64,000 nucleotides of DNA from Hippophae tibetana (Eukaryota > Streptophyta > Magnoliopsida > Rosales > Elaeagnaceae): assembly GCA_037013495.1 (NCBI GenBank), contig CM072811.1, positions 39,633,452 to 39,697,451 of the forward strand, in the 5' to 3' direction. How positions within the stretch are numbered: the stretch's first letter is position 1; every line of letters begins with the position of its first letter. The notes under the pieces are model-generated. The model saw only the letters and a list, made by a program, of their open reading frames with translations. It made no database searches and was not told the origin of the DNA. A program made the translations under genes and the position numbers. Below, in pieces: positions 1-10,890 of this stretch.

Positions 1-310
1 GGAATGCATTTTTCATGTCAAGTTGATGTAATAGCCAATCTAAATTAGTTACTAGGGATAAAAGAACACTAATTGTATTGAGTTTAGCCATTGGTGTAAA
101 TGTTTCGGTGTAATCAATTCCGTAGGTTTATGTAAATACTTTTGTAACCAGACAAGCTTTATACATTTTTATTGCCCTATCAGCTTTATATTTTATTGTA
201 AAAGTCCACTTACAACCAATATGAGTCTTTCCTTTTGGTAGTTCTGTCACATCCCAAGTTCCATTTTTTTCAAGCCTTTATTTCTTCCACAATAGCTTTA
301 CTCTATTATG
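1..310 (-). pseudogene. copia reverse transcriptase, N-terminal fragment
   Basis: The minus-strand translation contains the start of a copia RT: a G-C-K-W-T-F box near 215, a stretch matching the usual Y-K-A-R-L-V-A-K segment near 165, then a D-Y-x-E-T-F box and H-Q-L-D-M-K-N-A-F at positions 1-27. These are the conserved blocks before the catalytic Y-x-D-D motif, which lies outside the window. In-frame stops interrupt the reading, so no functional protein is expected. Confidence 0.75.
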
Positions 311-1129
311 GGATTCTCAAGGTTTCATGAATATCTTTAGGTATTTTCATTCTGTCAAGGTTAGTGATAAAAGCGCAAAATCCAAAAAGATATTATTTTA
401 CAATAAACAAATCAAAAAATTGGATAAAGAGTACAAGATTGTGCTTGTTTTCTAACAGCAATGGGTAACTCATGAGATCTAGTGGTTTCAAATATACCTG
501 GATTCAATGCAGACTTATGAGTATTTGGATCTATAATCGATTTTGACTCTTAAAGTGCTTCAAGTGTGAAATTCTTCCTATCTATTAATTTTGACTTCCA
601 TGAGTAAGTAATTATATCTTTGTTATGTTTATATGTTCCCCCTTGAGTTCAAGTCACTCTCTATGGTACAACGAGATGTGTTTAGCTCACATTCTTGTTT
701 AGACTCTCTATTTGGGTCATTATTTTATTTGTGAGTAATTTTGAGAAGAGAATCAAGAATAAGGTTATAATTTCAAGTATTGATTAAAGGTTTTATCCTT
801 TGTTATACCATTTTGGCCGTTAGGAGAGATCTTTTGGTAAGAAGGAATGTTCTCAAAAAATGTGACATACCATTAGATAGATTATAACATTTGTAACCCT
901 TTTGAGTAGAAGAATAACCAATAAAAACGCATTTAATAGCTTTTTGATCTAGTTTGGATATGTATTTTGAATAGTTCTTAACAAATACAGTACAAACAAA
1001 TACTTTTAGGGTTAGGGTGGATTGTAGATGTGAAAGGGTAAAGAAATTTCAAAAGAGAGAATCCAACTGGGCATAAAATTAATGAGATATGCAGAAGTGA
1101 GAACATCATCTCCCTAAAAACAATTTGAC

Positions 1130-1520
1130 ATGTTTGTGGTAAACATCAAAGCCTTAGCTACTTCGAAGAGATGTCTATTTTTGCGTTCAACTATTCTATT
1201 TTGTTGGGGTGTGTCCACGCAAGAACTCTGATATATTATCTCATGATTTTGAAGATAATCTTGTAAGGTATAATTGAAATACTCGATGCTATTATCTATA
1301 TGGAGAATTTATATTTGTGTTTAAAACTGCGTTTAAATCATTGTATGAAAGTTAATGAAAGTGTTTCGAACCTCAATTTTTTCTTTCAACAGATATACCC
1401 AACAAATACGAGTATAATCATCAATAATGGGTGACGAATCACTTAGTATGAGTACGATTAGTAATACAGGTAGATCCCTACACATCATTGTGAATCAAAG
1501 TAAAAGGTTTGGAGGGTTTA
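1130..1520 (-). pseudogene. copia integrase core fragment
   Basis: On the minus strand an I-I-D-D-Y-T-R-x-C-W-V-Y-L segment (near 1,400-1,435) and a Q-N-x-I-V-E-R-K-N-R-H-L segment (near 1,165-1,200) match two conserved blocks of the copia integrase catalytic core, the second carrying the catalytic Glu. The reading frame changes and stops occur between the blocks. Integrase inserts the cDNA copy into the genome; this copy is inactive. Confidence 0.7.
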
Positions 1521-1619
1521 CATAGTACTCGTGGAAAAGAAGTACGCTTATGTTTTACAACCTCACAAATTTCATATTGAAGTTTAACTTTTTTATTATT
1601 TGAAAATATGGAAGAAAAT

Positions 1620-1657
1620 AACAGTTTTAAATAGGGGTAACAGTTTTAAATAGGGGT
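1620..1657. repeat. 19-bp tandem duplication at the MITE's left edge
   Basis: The 19-bp word AACAGTTTTAAATAGGGGT occurs twice in direct succession. It spans the target-duplication sequence plus the first bases of the MITE terminal repeat, so part of the left terminus is duplicated outside the element. Confidence 0.8.
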
Positions 1658-1814
1658 GTCCAACGATCCAATCCGGTCCGATTTTGGTTAAAAAACTTTA
1701 ACCGGACCGGACCGTTTGAAACGGTTTTAAGTAATACAAACCGGATCGGACCGTTTGATTTATAAAACGGTTTGGTCTGGTCCAATCCGATTTATAAACA
1801 CCCCTAGTTTTAAA
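1643..1814. mobile_element. hAT-type MITE (156 bp) with 8-bp target duplication
   Basis: The element spans 1,651-1,806. It begins TAGGGGTGT and ends with the exact inverse ACACCCCTA, and both sides are flanked by the 8-bp direct repeat GTTTTAAA (1,643-1,650 and 1,807-1,814). An 8-bp duplication plus a TAGGGGTGT-like end is typical of non-autonomous hAT elements. The interior is rich in degenerate CCGGTCCG/ACCGTTTG repeats in both orientations, giving a subterminal inverted structure, and has no coding capacity. It lies in the copia remnant between the integrase and protease regions, so it is younger than that element. Confidence 0.85.
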
Positions 1815-2059
1815 TAATGAAAATTTGGATGTCCACTCACTATTGTCTCATCAAGACACTACAAGATGGGAAAAATTAGCAAAATAATGAGAACTTTTTG
1901 TCAATTGAGTAGGAAAAATTAAGTTAGAAGACAAGTTTGGGACATGAAGTATAGAATTGAAAGTTATAGAATTCGAGATTCAAATACTCCATTTACTAGC
2001 AACAAAGTATGGAAATCCATCTACAATTCTAACTTTAAGATTTCCAACACAAGGTGCAT

Positions 2060-2115
2060 AAGTAGTGAATGATATGCATCAGTTATATGATCTGATGTCC
2101 CAAAACCAACAATCC
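2060..2115 (-). pseudogene. copia aspartic protease site, catalytic Asp lost
   Basis: The minus strand reads W-I-V-G-F-G-T-S-D-H where copia proteases normally read W-x-x-D-S-G-A-S/T-D-H. The catalytic Asp codon is now Gly, and the next Ser is Phe, so gag-pol processing by this copy would be abolished. The position between zinc knuckle and integrase is right for copia. Confidence 0.65.
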
Positions 2116-2320
2116 AATAAATTTTGTTTTGAGAAATGGTAACAAGAGTAGTTAAGTGAGTACCTTTGTAAACTAATAAGGCAAATGACTAACCTACATT
2201 TTGAAAATTGAAAAATAGTTTAAAAAGTTAATCTAGTTGAGTTGGATTAAAAGCTTCCCTTGATTGGGATTCAACTAAGGCTTGGTAGCTACAAGGCCTA
2301 TTTTGTCTCGATTTCTAATC

Positions 2321-2586
2321 CATGGGTTTTCCATAAATTTTCCAACAAATGTCCTTTGTGTGTTCAGGTTTTTGACAATACTCACAAAATATTATTTTCC
2401 ATTACGATTTGGGCCTTGTCCAATTTGGTTTCCATGTAGCCCACGAGCTGTCTTGTTTTGATTTGCATGGGCCAATGATTGTGAATGCCCATGACCCAAC
2501 CCACCATTGTTTTCACTTAGCCCATGACCCAATTTTTTCGCTAGGCCCATATCTATCTTTCCCGGGCCTATTTTACGCCAACCCAA
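2321..2586 (-). pseudogene. copia gag C-terminal part with CCHC zinc knuckle
   Basis: The minus strand from 2,586 encodes a Gly/His/Asn-rich stretch followed by C-E-Y-C-Q-K-P-E-H-T-K-D-I-C (about 2,345-2,390), a canonical CX2CX4HX4C knuckle, then W-K-I-Y-G-K-P. The knuckle binds retroelement RNA during packaging. All four metal ligands are present, but a stop separates the two parts and the N-terminal gag is missing. The open frame on the opposite strand here is a shadow. Confidence 0.75.
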
Positions 2587-2728
2587 AAGGTCGATAAATT
2601 TGAGAGTTTAGGGTTGATTTTTCACACTCAGTCCTGAGAGGCCTGAGAGAGGCGATTTGCAAAGACAACATCTGTGAAGGCAATGGTGATTTTCCGAGCA
2701 TCACACCGATTGGAAGCTAATAGATCTT

Positions 2729-3050
2729 TCATTACTCTGATGCCATATGGAATAGATTGTAGGACTAAGAGACGTTAGAACAAATGTGTTATGTTATATT
2801 TTCTGAATGAATTTGTACACAACTCTACTCTCAATTTATTATACAAGTAAATAATCAAAAAAGAAAAAACTAATTAAAGACAATATTCTCTCAATAATTC
2901 TAATGATATCTTAACCATAAATAACTCACTAAAATCATTAAACTAATGCAAAATCAATTTACATTTGAATTTCAAATATTTCAATACAAATCTATCTCAT
3001 ATAAGATTAAAAAGTCTAGGATTTCATTCTTGAAGACTGAGAACCACTCT
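2729..3050 (-). repeat. copia primer-binding site and 5' LTR fragment
   Basis: On the minus strand the sequence ending ...CTATTCCA at 2,749 is followed by TATGGCATCAGAG, close to the TGGTATCAGAGC initiator-Met tRNA primer site used by many copia elements. Above 2,749 the minus strand shows an AT-rich stretch with a weak TATA-like site and R/U5-like sequence, as expected of a 5' LTR. The outer end of the LTR cannot be fixed by eye; 3,050 is a guess. Confidence 0.45.
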
Positions 3051-3419
3051 CTGTAACCAAAGATGATGTAACCATAAAGACAAAAAAAGAATAGACCATT
3101 GAAGAAAAAACCCTTAGTTAATCAAACCAAAAAACGTTAAGTTCTATCTTTACTGCAATGTCGATTGATTAGTTTTGTTGCATCTTCTAATATGAGACTA
3201 CCAAAGGTTCATAGAATGCACTTGTCCTTATTCATGAAGGAACTGCCCAAGTGAAGCAAACAAAACCGAGATAGTTAACATCTCGGTTTGACTCTCTTAA
3301 AATGAGCAACGAAACCTTTCGTCAATTTTTTCTCGTTTTTGTGATATTTCTAATACTTGTTCTACACGTAAGAAAATTCCTTAGCCTATACTTGTACAAA
3401 AAACTTCTAAGCTCAGACA

Positions 3420-4535
3420 ATGAGATAAAAGTTATAGTTGTTGAGAAAATCAAGAATGTGGACACACCAAACATTGATGAGATTGTTGGTTCAATTCAAA
3501 CTTAAGCGCTTACTCTTGAACCACCCAAGAAGAATAAGGACGTGGCATTTAAAAGCTTCAAAAAGGTAACTTCTGATAATAATAATGATTTGGATATTAA
3601 ATCTATTGTTTTGTATGTTTGTAGCCTCAACAATCTCATCTGGGCAAAGAACTAATAAAACAACCTAACAAGGGGCAATAGAACCAATTCAAGTACGAAA
3701 ATTCAAAAGAACCTAACTCCAATGGTAGATGGTAAGAAATCTAAACCTTCTGGTTCTCATGTTTTACCTATAGTGGTTTTGGCCATATTTCAATAAAATG
3801 TGCAAACAATAAGAAGAAAGCTAGAGAAGCATTCACTACTAAACGCAGTGATACAGAGAGTGAACATGAGAAAGATAGTAATTCAGAAGATGGTGAAACC
3901 TACTTCTGAGCATTCAGCCACTAAACATTCAAATTATTCTGATACTAGCTCAAATGAAGATGATGAGAGAGTTAACTCCTCTTTCCTTTTGGTTAAATAC
4001 AATGCATCTAATTTTGAAGAAATATTTACATATTGCATATGAGCTAGGAAAGAAAGAAAGAAACTTCCAATTGAAGTAGAAAAATTAAATAAAACAATTA
4101 GCGTGCACATAACAAATGCTTTTGACTTGAAAAAGAAAATACAAAATCATCTAAATATATTAATGAATTGAATCTAAGTCTTGCATGCCTCAAGGAAGTA
4201 AATATGAAACTACAAGTGCAAACAACAAATTGATGCAAGAGAATAAAAACTCAAATGAAGCAATCAAGAAACTTACCATTGGAGCTCAACGCTTGAATGA
4301 AATCTTGTGTATTGGTAAGTTACATAGATATACACGTGGGGTTGTTTAAAAGGATAAGAATTTCACACCTTCAACACTAAAGACCACATTTGTAAGGCCT
4401 CTAACTATTCTCCTAATGTGATTAACTATGCAGAAACACCCACTATACTTAAGATAGAATTTTTTTAAACTTGTGCCAATTTGTCATCATTATTGTAGAA
4501 AAGGTAATATTAAACCAAAACATAGACTTTGTTTT
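3420..4535 (+). pseudogene. SIRE-like gag remnant with degraded zinc knuckle
   Basis: Frames around 3,450-3,600 read N-V-D-T-x-N-I-D-E-I-V-G-S-I-Q-T then E-P-P-K-K-N-K-D, matching the middle of SIRE-type gag. At 3,820-3,910 there is a Ser/Glu/Asp-rich hinge, at 4,290-4,400 an R-L-N-E-I-L segment, and at 4,482-4,534 C-H-H-Y-C-R-K-G-N-I-K-P-K-H-R-L-C-F, a variant C-rich knuckle. Multiple stops and shifts separate these pieces. I do not recognise the 67-residue hydrophobic frame at 3,302-3,505 as a separate gene, although its last third is the gag piece. Confidence 0.65.
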
Positions 4536-4735
4536 GATCATGATTATGACATGTATGCCAGCACTTCTAAGAGACTCAAAACATTTATAAACCAACGAGG
4601 GGTCCCAATAACCGTCTAACTCCAACTCTTAAACCCCACGTATGATTCCAAAAATCATAAGAGGATGGGTTAAGAAGTATGAGTTACATTACTTTGTAGC
4701 CCACGTTGCATTTTAATGTCAAATAAGATACATTT

Positions 4736-5040
4736 TGGTACTTTGATAGTAAGTTTTCTAGACACATGATCAAAAACCATTTCCTTCTCAAAACCTTTGA
4801 AGAATAAAATGAAGGAACAATTACCTTTGGAGATGGTAAAAAGTCCAAGATTGTTGGAAAAGGATCCATTCAAGTTGAAGACATTCCTAAACTTGAAATC
4901 TTGTATCTGGAAAACTTTAAGGCAAATATGTGACAAAAACTTTAATATAAACTTTACCAACCACCATTGCATTATAACATATCAAAATGGTAAATGCATG
5001 GGTAAGGGAACTAGGTTACATGACAAATGCAATAGCATTG
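4736..5040 (+). pseudogene. copia protease and pre-integrase remnant
   Basis: At 4,736 the plus strand reads W-Y-F-D-S-K-F-S-R-H-M, matching the usual W-Y-F-D-S-G-C-S-R-H-M; the catalytic Asp is kept but the essential Gly is Lys. It continues with T-I-T-F-G-D-G-K-K-S-K-I-V-G-K-G and, after one frameshift near 4,930, D-K-N-F-N-I-N-F-T and G-K-C-M-G-K-G-T-R-L-H-D-K, the pre-integrase block. The 90- and 100-residue open frames here are fragments or shadows of this. Confidence 0.7.
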
Positions 5041-5079
5041 ACACTTCACCCACGATAACATGTAACTAAACTAACAATG

Positions 5080-5973
5080 ACTCAATCTTTCTATGGCATG
5101 AAAAACTTAATCACATGAACTTTAAGGACTTGGTTAAATTAAGTAAAATTGAAATTGCATGTGGTTTACCTATCTTTTCTAAAAATGATAAACTTGTTTG
5201 TTGACCATGCCAATTGGGTAAACAAACTCAGTCTCCTCATAAAAAAATTAATAATATCAATACAAGCCAAGCACTTGAATTGATTCACATTTGACCTAAT
5301 GGATCCAATGAGAAACCAAAAGCATAGGAGGTAAGAAATACATTGTTGTGGTTGTAGATGGCTTCTCTCGTTTCACATGGGTGAAGTTTTTTCGAGAAAA
5401 GTCCAATGCTTTTGATTTCTTTAACTCTTTTGTACAAGAGTATAGGTTGAGATAGGTAACAAGATTGTCAATATCAGGAGGTTGAGATCAGATAATGGGA
5501 AAGAATTTGAAAATGCTAAATATGTCGACTTTCGTAAAGAACATGGTATATCTCATGAGTTCTCAACTCTTATCACACCTAAACAAAATAAAATGGTTAA
5601 AAGAAAGAATAGGGTTATCCAATAAATGGCTAGAGTAATGCTTCATGCAAAGCATGTCTCTAATAGATTTTGGGTTCGAGCAATAAATACATGTTACATA
5701 ATTAACCATGTCTATCTACGACCACCTACAACACACACCATATGAGATATAGACAGATAAGAAACCCAACTTAAAATTCATGCATATGTTCAGTAATAAA
5801 TGTTTCATTTTAAGGGACCAAGAACAATTGAGTAGGTTTGATAATAGAAGCGATGAGGGGATTTTTCTTGGATACTCCCAAAATAATCAGGCTTTTAAAA
5901 TATTTAACTACAAAACTAATGTTGTAATGGAATCTATAAATATTGTTATAGATGATGCAGGAAATCATGCTTA
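5080..5973 (+). pseudogene. copia integrase remnant
   Basis: The N-terminal zinc-binding block reads W-H-E-K-L-N-H-M-N-F-K-D-L (about 5,090) followed by C-x-P-C-Q-L-G-K-Q near 5,205-5,225, with a TGA where a residue is normally found. A core block near 5,340-5,640 is broken into three frames. The C-terminal part is open at 5,780-5,973 and shows E-Q-L-S-R-F-D-N-R-S-D-E-G-I-F-L-G-Y-S, the characteristic copia post-core segment, then V-M-E-S-I-N-I-V-I-D-D. It cannot make an active integrase. Confidence 0.75.
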
Positions 5974-6159
5974 AATTGAAGCTGAATCTGAGGCAAACAT
6001 CACTGATTCATCACCTCCATTGATAAGTGAGGCTAGTAACATAACCAAGGGTGAACTTGATAAAGGTGAAATAGGGAAGAAAGAAGCCACAAATCCACAT
6101 ATTGAGAGACTAACCCAAATTGCAAAAAATCAAGCTATTACAAACATTATTGGAAATCC

Positions 6160-6677
6160 AACAGCAAGCATGATAACAAAGAGACAACAAATAAGTGAGG
6201 TAACACATCTTTATTACATTTCGCAATTTGAGCCCAAAAATGTGAATGAAGCCCTAAAAGATGAACATTGAATAAATGACAAGCAATATGAGTGAAGACA
6301 ATTTGCTAGAAATCATGTGGGAACTTGTACCTAAGCTTAAGAATAAAAATGTCATAGGAACTAAATGCATATTCAAAAATAAATTTGTTGTGCATGATAT
6401 AGTTATTAGAAATAAGGCTAGACTAGTAGTACAAGAATGTTATATGTCATAAGGTGCGATATCCTTATACTATAACAACTCTAGTGCTATATGCATCTCT
6501 AAGAATCATGTTCAACATTCTAGAACAAAGCATATAGATCTTAGACATCATTTTATTAGAGACTTAGTTAAAGAAAAAATAATCACACTTGTGTTTGTTC
6601 CTGATAAGAGACAATTGACAGACTTATTCACTAAGGCTTTGGACACCCAAAGATTTGAATCACTTAGAAATGCCTAA
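6160..6677 (+). pseudogene. RT start fused to RNase H end by internal deletion
   Basis: From about 6,225 the frame reads F-E-P-K-N-V-N-E-A-L-K-D-E-H-W, then W-E-L-V-P-K, G-T-K-C-I-F-K-N-K and R-N-K-A-R-L-V-V-Q (about 6,320-6,440): the first blocks of copia RT. A stop follows at about 6,450. Immediately after comes Y-Y-N-N-S-S-A-I-C-I-S-K-N, H-S-R-T-K-H-I-D-L-R-H-H-F-I-R-D and L-T-D-L-F-T-K-A-L to 6,677, which is the RNase H C-terminus. The Y-V-D-D catalytic region is absent. Confidence 0.75.
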
Positions 6678-7930
6678 TGAATCTTTCCTATACAATAATC
6701 TTTTACACCCTTCACACAACAAAAAAAGGAGGGTCACACAATCTTACTAGCTTTACCTATTTTAGGACAAGTGATACTACGAATGGTTGACCCTTATTTT
6801 GAGGAATCAATGCCTTCATTCCTATGAGTCACAATTACTCTTACACACACCCACGTGATGCATATTGAAACTAATTTACTGGTTCTATATCTAATATGTT
6901 AAATGTCTTTGAACATGGAACATAGATTAGTTTACAATGTGAAAAGTGTACCCTACTTCTACATTCAAACTCTAAAATACATTAAAGTAGAATACCTTAT
7001 TAAGAGGACTACATACTATGATGTATGAATTTACCAATAAAATAGAGAAATTTACCTTACTACTAATGTGAAAGTCACCAATTAGCAACAATTCTCGTAC
7101 ATAAAATTATCAAGAATTAATAATTAATAAATAAATAAGTGTTATATATGCACTAAAGAGTGAGGATATACGGTTTAAATAAACAAAAAGAAAAAGAAAA
7201 ATGATCATGATAAAGTAAAATTATTAGAAGCTCTTAAACAAAACTTGTCTACACTTATGTAATCTAAGAGTAATGAAGAGATGGGGTCACTTTAACATTA
7301 ATGATGAAACATGAATCATGTACTATTTAATTGAAGAAAGTAGCGATGATGAACCTAGCCAAATATGTCTTCATATGAACCTATGCACCTTAAGTGCATT
7401 TCATTCATAGTTTAAATGTGGGAAAAGTATTGATGCAAGTTATTAATCATGTGAAAATTTCTTTAAATCTGATTAATTGCTCCTATAATGATTAAACCAT
7501 TTGATTAGTGCCCTTCAAATTTGTTGCTTGTCCTTTTCTTATGTCAAAAAGAGAGGACAAAATTGAACTTTGAATGTTTACTTCATAAGGGAGAAAAAAA
7601 CTTGTGCTATAATTATGCATATAGAGGGAGAATGCATCACCATTATTATTTGATTTATGATAAATAGGTTTGAAATGAATGAATGCATACTTTGCATGAT
7701 TTTTAAATTACTTTTTACATGTTATCAATCTAATGAACAATGAGGCTTCAAAGCCAAAGTTGTTACTGGTTTATTAATGTGATTTCAGTTGACAACAAGC
7801 ATGTCAAGATAAATCAAAGATGACTTTACCGATCATAGGATAATTCCACTAAAAAATTAGGTCTTTAATGTAACAATCTTATTTATGTGAGTGTCATGTA
7901 GTAAGAGAATAGTTTTGCCACACAAAAATG

Positions 7931-9040
7931 CAAAGGGAGAATTTGTAAGGAATTATAAGTATTAACGATTTTCGTAGTCAAAACGTTTATTTGTAAACTA
8001 GATTTTAGGCTCGTTATCAAGTCCATCAAGCTAATCGAAGAAATGCTCGAGTTCTGCATAATCGTATTTCAGATATATCCTTCATAACTATCACACATAG
8101 CGTTACACTCAAACATTCACTAGTACATGTTCACAACACTTAGAATTACTTTTTGTGCTAAAGTTTGAGTTGGTCCATCTATCGACTAAAGGATTCGATC
8201 GATCAAACTTCGATCGATTTCTATCGAGTCTCTCATTGGACTTTGATCGAGTATTCTCGAGTCAAATTCTTAACGTATTTCGATCGATCGAGCAAGCGGT
8301 TAACGTGACTTAAGAATCCATTTTTAAATCAACCCCACACATGACTTTACATTATATCCTTATTTTAATTAAATTTAATCAAATGATTTAAAAACCTAAT
8401 GATGGTATTTTCATCTTTTCCATTGAGATCTAGGTTTAGCAATCTAAATTCTATGAATATAGAGACCTTGGCTCACTTTAAGGACAAACAAAATATATAA
8501 TTTTTGAAGCCATTGTCGTATCGTGCTTTTTCACTCTGTAGCTATTTTGGTTAGATTAATTCTAAATATTTTTAATTGCTATTTAATTCACAAATCAATA
8601 CCTAGATTAATGCTTTATTATTTGCTATAGAATCCTAGTTCCTTACTTGCTAATATATGTTTTGAACTAGGGTTATGATTTGTTTTTATTGAAATCCATT
8701 TAGAACACACACCAATACTTGTATTTTTTTTGGCTAATCATTTGTCAGTTGTTAAACGTATATAATTGGTGAAGAGTTAATTGGAACGTTGGTCAGGATA
8801 CCCTAATTTTGAAAACTGTGAAAACAAAACAGGGACTAATAAGTTAGATATATTGGGGTAGTATTTTAAGGAGGATAGTTTAAGACCGAGTTTGTACTTG
8901 AACATTTGGTTTTTATATAATGAAAAATTAGGTGGTTTGGTAGACTGATGGTTTTTCTCTCAAGTCATAGTTGTGGCCTAGGTTATTTTCACCTAAAAAT
9001 ATCGTGTTATTTTTATTTTCCACAATTTATTTTTTACACA
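7931..9040 (+). repeat. polypurine tract and probable 3' LTR of the SIRE-like element
   Basis: CAAAGGGAGA at 7,931-7,940 followed by ATT and TG at 7,944 fits the polypurine tract/LTR boundary of SIRE-type copia elements. The following about 1.1 kb is non-coding and contains a cluster of TCGATCGA-type words (8,170-8,300). TTTACACA at about 9,040 is a plausible CA end, but no partner LTR exists in the window to confirm it. Confidence 0.4.
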
Positions 9041-10211
9041 CGATTGCATGTTTATCCGTTTTATTTAGATTATAAAACTATAATTTGATAAAATTTAAAA
9101 TAACAAATACACCTCCTCTAAGATTATGTGGTCCTATTTTGAACCTTCAATCCATTATCATACCATTTTCAACCGTCACCATCAACCAAGAGATATTTTC
9201 AAGAGAATCCAAAAGGGTCGAAAAGACAATAGTCCATGACAAAGATAAGATCGTGAACGAAGGAAAATTGATGAAGATAAGAAAACATGAAAAAAAATTA
9301 ATATAATGTTTCATCTTTCTAAATCCAAACATGAATATGTTGTTTTTAAAGAGAGAGAGAGAAGAAGGGGGATAGAAAAACCATTCATATAAAAGTTTGG
9401 AGTATAATCCTTTAAGTATTCTACTAAAAATAGATATAATTGTTGGAAAATTACGCAAATTCCCAATAAGTTAGATTTATGAAAAAACAAAATAGACAAA
9501 ATAACACAAAAATTTGATAACGGAGTTCGGTCAATCTTGCTTACGATTCCAGACCTATTGGAGTACAACACTCACAACTCATAACCCAATTAGATCCAAT
9601 AAAATTGCTCTCAATTTTCTCTCACTAAAGTTTTTTTCTCTAAGCTTTTTTTCTCAATTAAAATTAACATTTGATGATCAATTCATTACAATTATACATC
9701 TGTTTATAGGGAGATTCACTCTTTGAATTACTCCTTAAATTAAAGGTTTTTTAAATTGCTCCTTGAATTAAACATTGATTTACTCATTAAATTAAGAATG
9801 ATTATTCCTTAATTTAAGGAGTAAATTAAGGGTGGTTATTCCTTGATTTGTTTCTTAATTTGCTCCTTGAATTAAAGACTTTTATAACAATCTTCAAAAA
9901 TAATTACAGGTAGCAAATTGAAACAATGTTTTGAGTCACTTTAATCAATATACAATACAAGCTTACCTTGTGCAATTTCATGTTAAATAAATATTTCACA
10001 AGATTAAATGAAGAATCTCAAATTTTAAATTCAACATGTGTCCTGCCACCCGATTTAGTAAGCTAGGACCCTTATAGCTTGGTTGAGACTACCTTTCAAA
10101 GTAAAGGTGATCCACCAATTTCATACCCTTCCGCTCAACTAAAAAAACTTGAATCACGCTAATTTCATTTGATTTTTATTCTCTAGTTTATTAAATGTTG
10201 AATTTCCGCAG
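9041..10211. other. non-coding stretch with degenerate AT repeats
   Basis: No gene is supported here. The open frames of 70-103 codons are AT-rich and overlap on both strands without any recognisable domain. At 9,710-9,890 the words CTCCTTGAATTAAA and TTAATTTAAGGAG recur several times in both orientations, a small degenerate repeat cluster. Confidence 0.6.
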
Positions 10212-10354
10212 TAGTGCAATGGAGAAAAAAGAGTAAATCAGGTCCTGTTGTCATAATGCATGAACAAATATTGGGTCCTCAAATTGGAAATTTTGGTACA
10301 ACTGAAACACCATCGTTAGCAAAGAAAATCAAGGTAGAGAAGGAGCGACTTTGA
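10212..10354 (+). other. possible orphan terminal exon
   Basis: An acceptor-like pyrimidine stretch ending TTTCCGCAG at 10,211 is followed by an open frame of 46 codons from 10,214 to a TGA at 10,352-10,354. It is Lys-rich at both ends (W-R-K-K-S-K-S-G near the start, A-K-K-I-K-V-E-K-E-R at the end) and less AT-biased than its surroundings. I do not recognise the protein and see no upstream exon. It may be a captured or relic last exon, or chance. Confidence 0.25.
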
Positions 10355-10584
10355 TTATCCATCCAAATTAATCTTTACTTCGTCCTAAAAAATAGAATAT
10401 TAGAAATCTGAAAAATTGAATTATAGCTCCAGACGAAAAAGAAAAACCCCCACTCTGTAAGGAAGATAACAGAAGTGGAGCTAAGTGAGTAGTCTGGATG
10501 TAAGGGTTACATGTGCTGCTTATCAATGGGTAAGAATTGCAATGGCTTTTGTCCAGCTGATTCATTTGAATTACAAGTAATGCA

Positions 10585-10890
10585 TGCTATTGGTGAAAAA
10601 GATTACTAAGGATTGATGACATGGCTCATCTGAGCCTTTGATCTTAGAAGGATAGGATGTAATAAGTATAACAAAAATTAGTTAAAGATTCTTTTCTTTT
10701 CTTCTTTTCTTTTCTTCTTTTCTTTTATTTCCATCCTCTTGTACTTGCATGCTATATATAGCATAATGTAATCAGAATGTAACTCAAGAAAAGTGAATCA
10801 GAAAGTCCAAAAGAAATATAAATAATATTCAGTGCATTTTCATTTTCTTCGATGTTTAGTAGATTGAAATTCACATGGTATTAAGTAAGT
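10585..10890 (+). repeat. probable copia LTR piece with primer-site-like sequence
   Basis: The segment from about 10,585 (TG) to 10,875 (...TTCACA) has a polypyrimidine run of TTTTCTTTTCTTC units (10,690-10,730), a TATA-like CTATATATAG (10,751-10,762) and an AT-rich R/U5-like tail. It is followed directly by TGGTATTAAG, close to the TGGTATCAGAG initiator-tRNA site of copia elements. It lies just downstream of the U-box exon, on the opposite strand. No matching second LTR or coding region was found. Confidence 0.3.

Larger units (their letters stand above)
1..2748 (-). mobile_element. Ty1/copia retrotransposon remnant (gag-PR-IN-RT), minus strand
   Basis: Reading the minus strand from 2,748 down to 1 gives, in copia order, a primer-binding site, a Gly/His/Asn-rich gag tail, a CCHC zinc knuckle, an aspartic-protease site, an integrase core and the N-terminal part of reverse transcriptase. 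Every domain is broken by stops and frameshifts, so this is a dead copy. The reverse transcriptase runs off the left edge. Only about 330 bp separate the primer site from the zinc knuckle, so most of gag is deleted. A 156-bp MITE interrupts it at 1,651-1,806. Domain calls rest on motifs read by eye and the exact lineage is not determined. Confidence 0.8.
3420..7943 (+). mobile_element. SIRE-like Ty1/copia remnant, internally deleted
   Basis: Plus-strand fragments appear in copia order: gag (3,420-4,535), protease (4,736-5,040), integrase (5,080-5,973), the hinge and start of RT (6,160-6,447), then directly the C-terminal end of RNase H (6,449-6,677). The wording of the blocks resembles the SIRE lineage. 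Nearly all of RT and most of RNase H are missing. A purine-rich CAAAGGGAGA at 7,931-7,940 fits the polypurine tract just before the 3' LTR. No 5' LTR was found. Stops and frameshifts are frequent throughout. Confidence 0.75.

Noticed and set aside
2409..2597. 62-codon plus-strand frame rich in His and Pro
   Set aside because: Shadow of the minus-strand gag region with the CCHC knuckle.
8170..8300. Cluster of TCGATCGA palindromes that might be a regulatory array
   Set aside because: It lies inside the probable SIRE-like LTR, and a similar word cluster occurs at 21,855-21,925; more likely LTR sequence than a separate control region.
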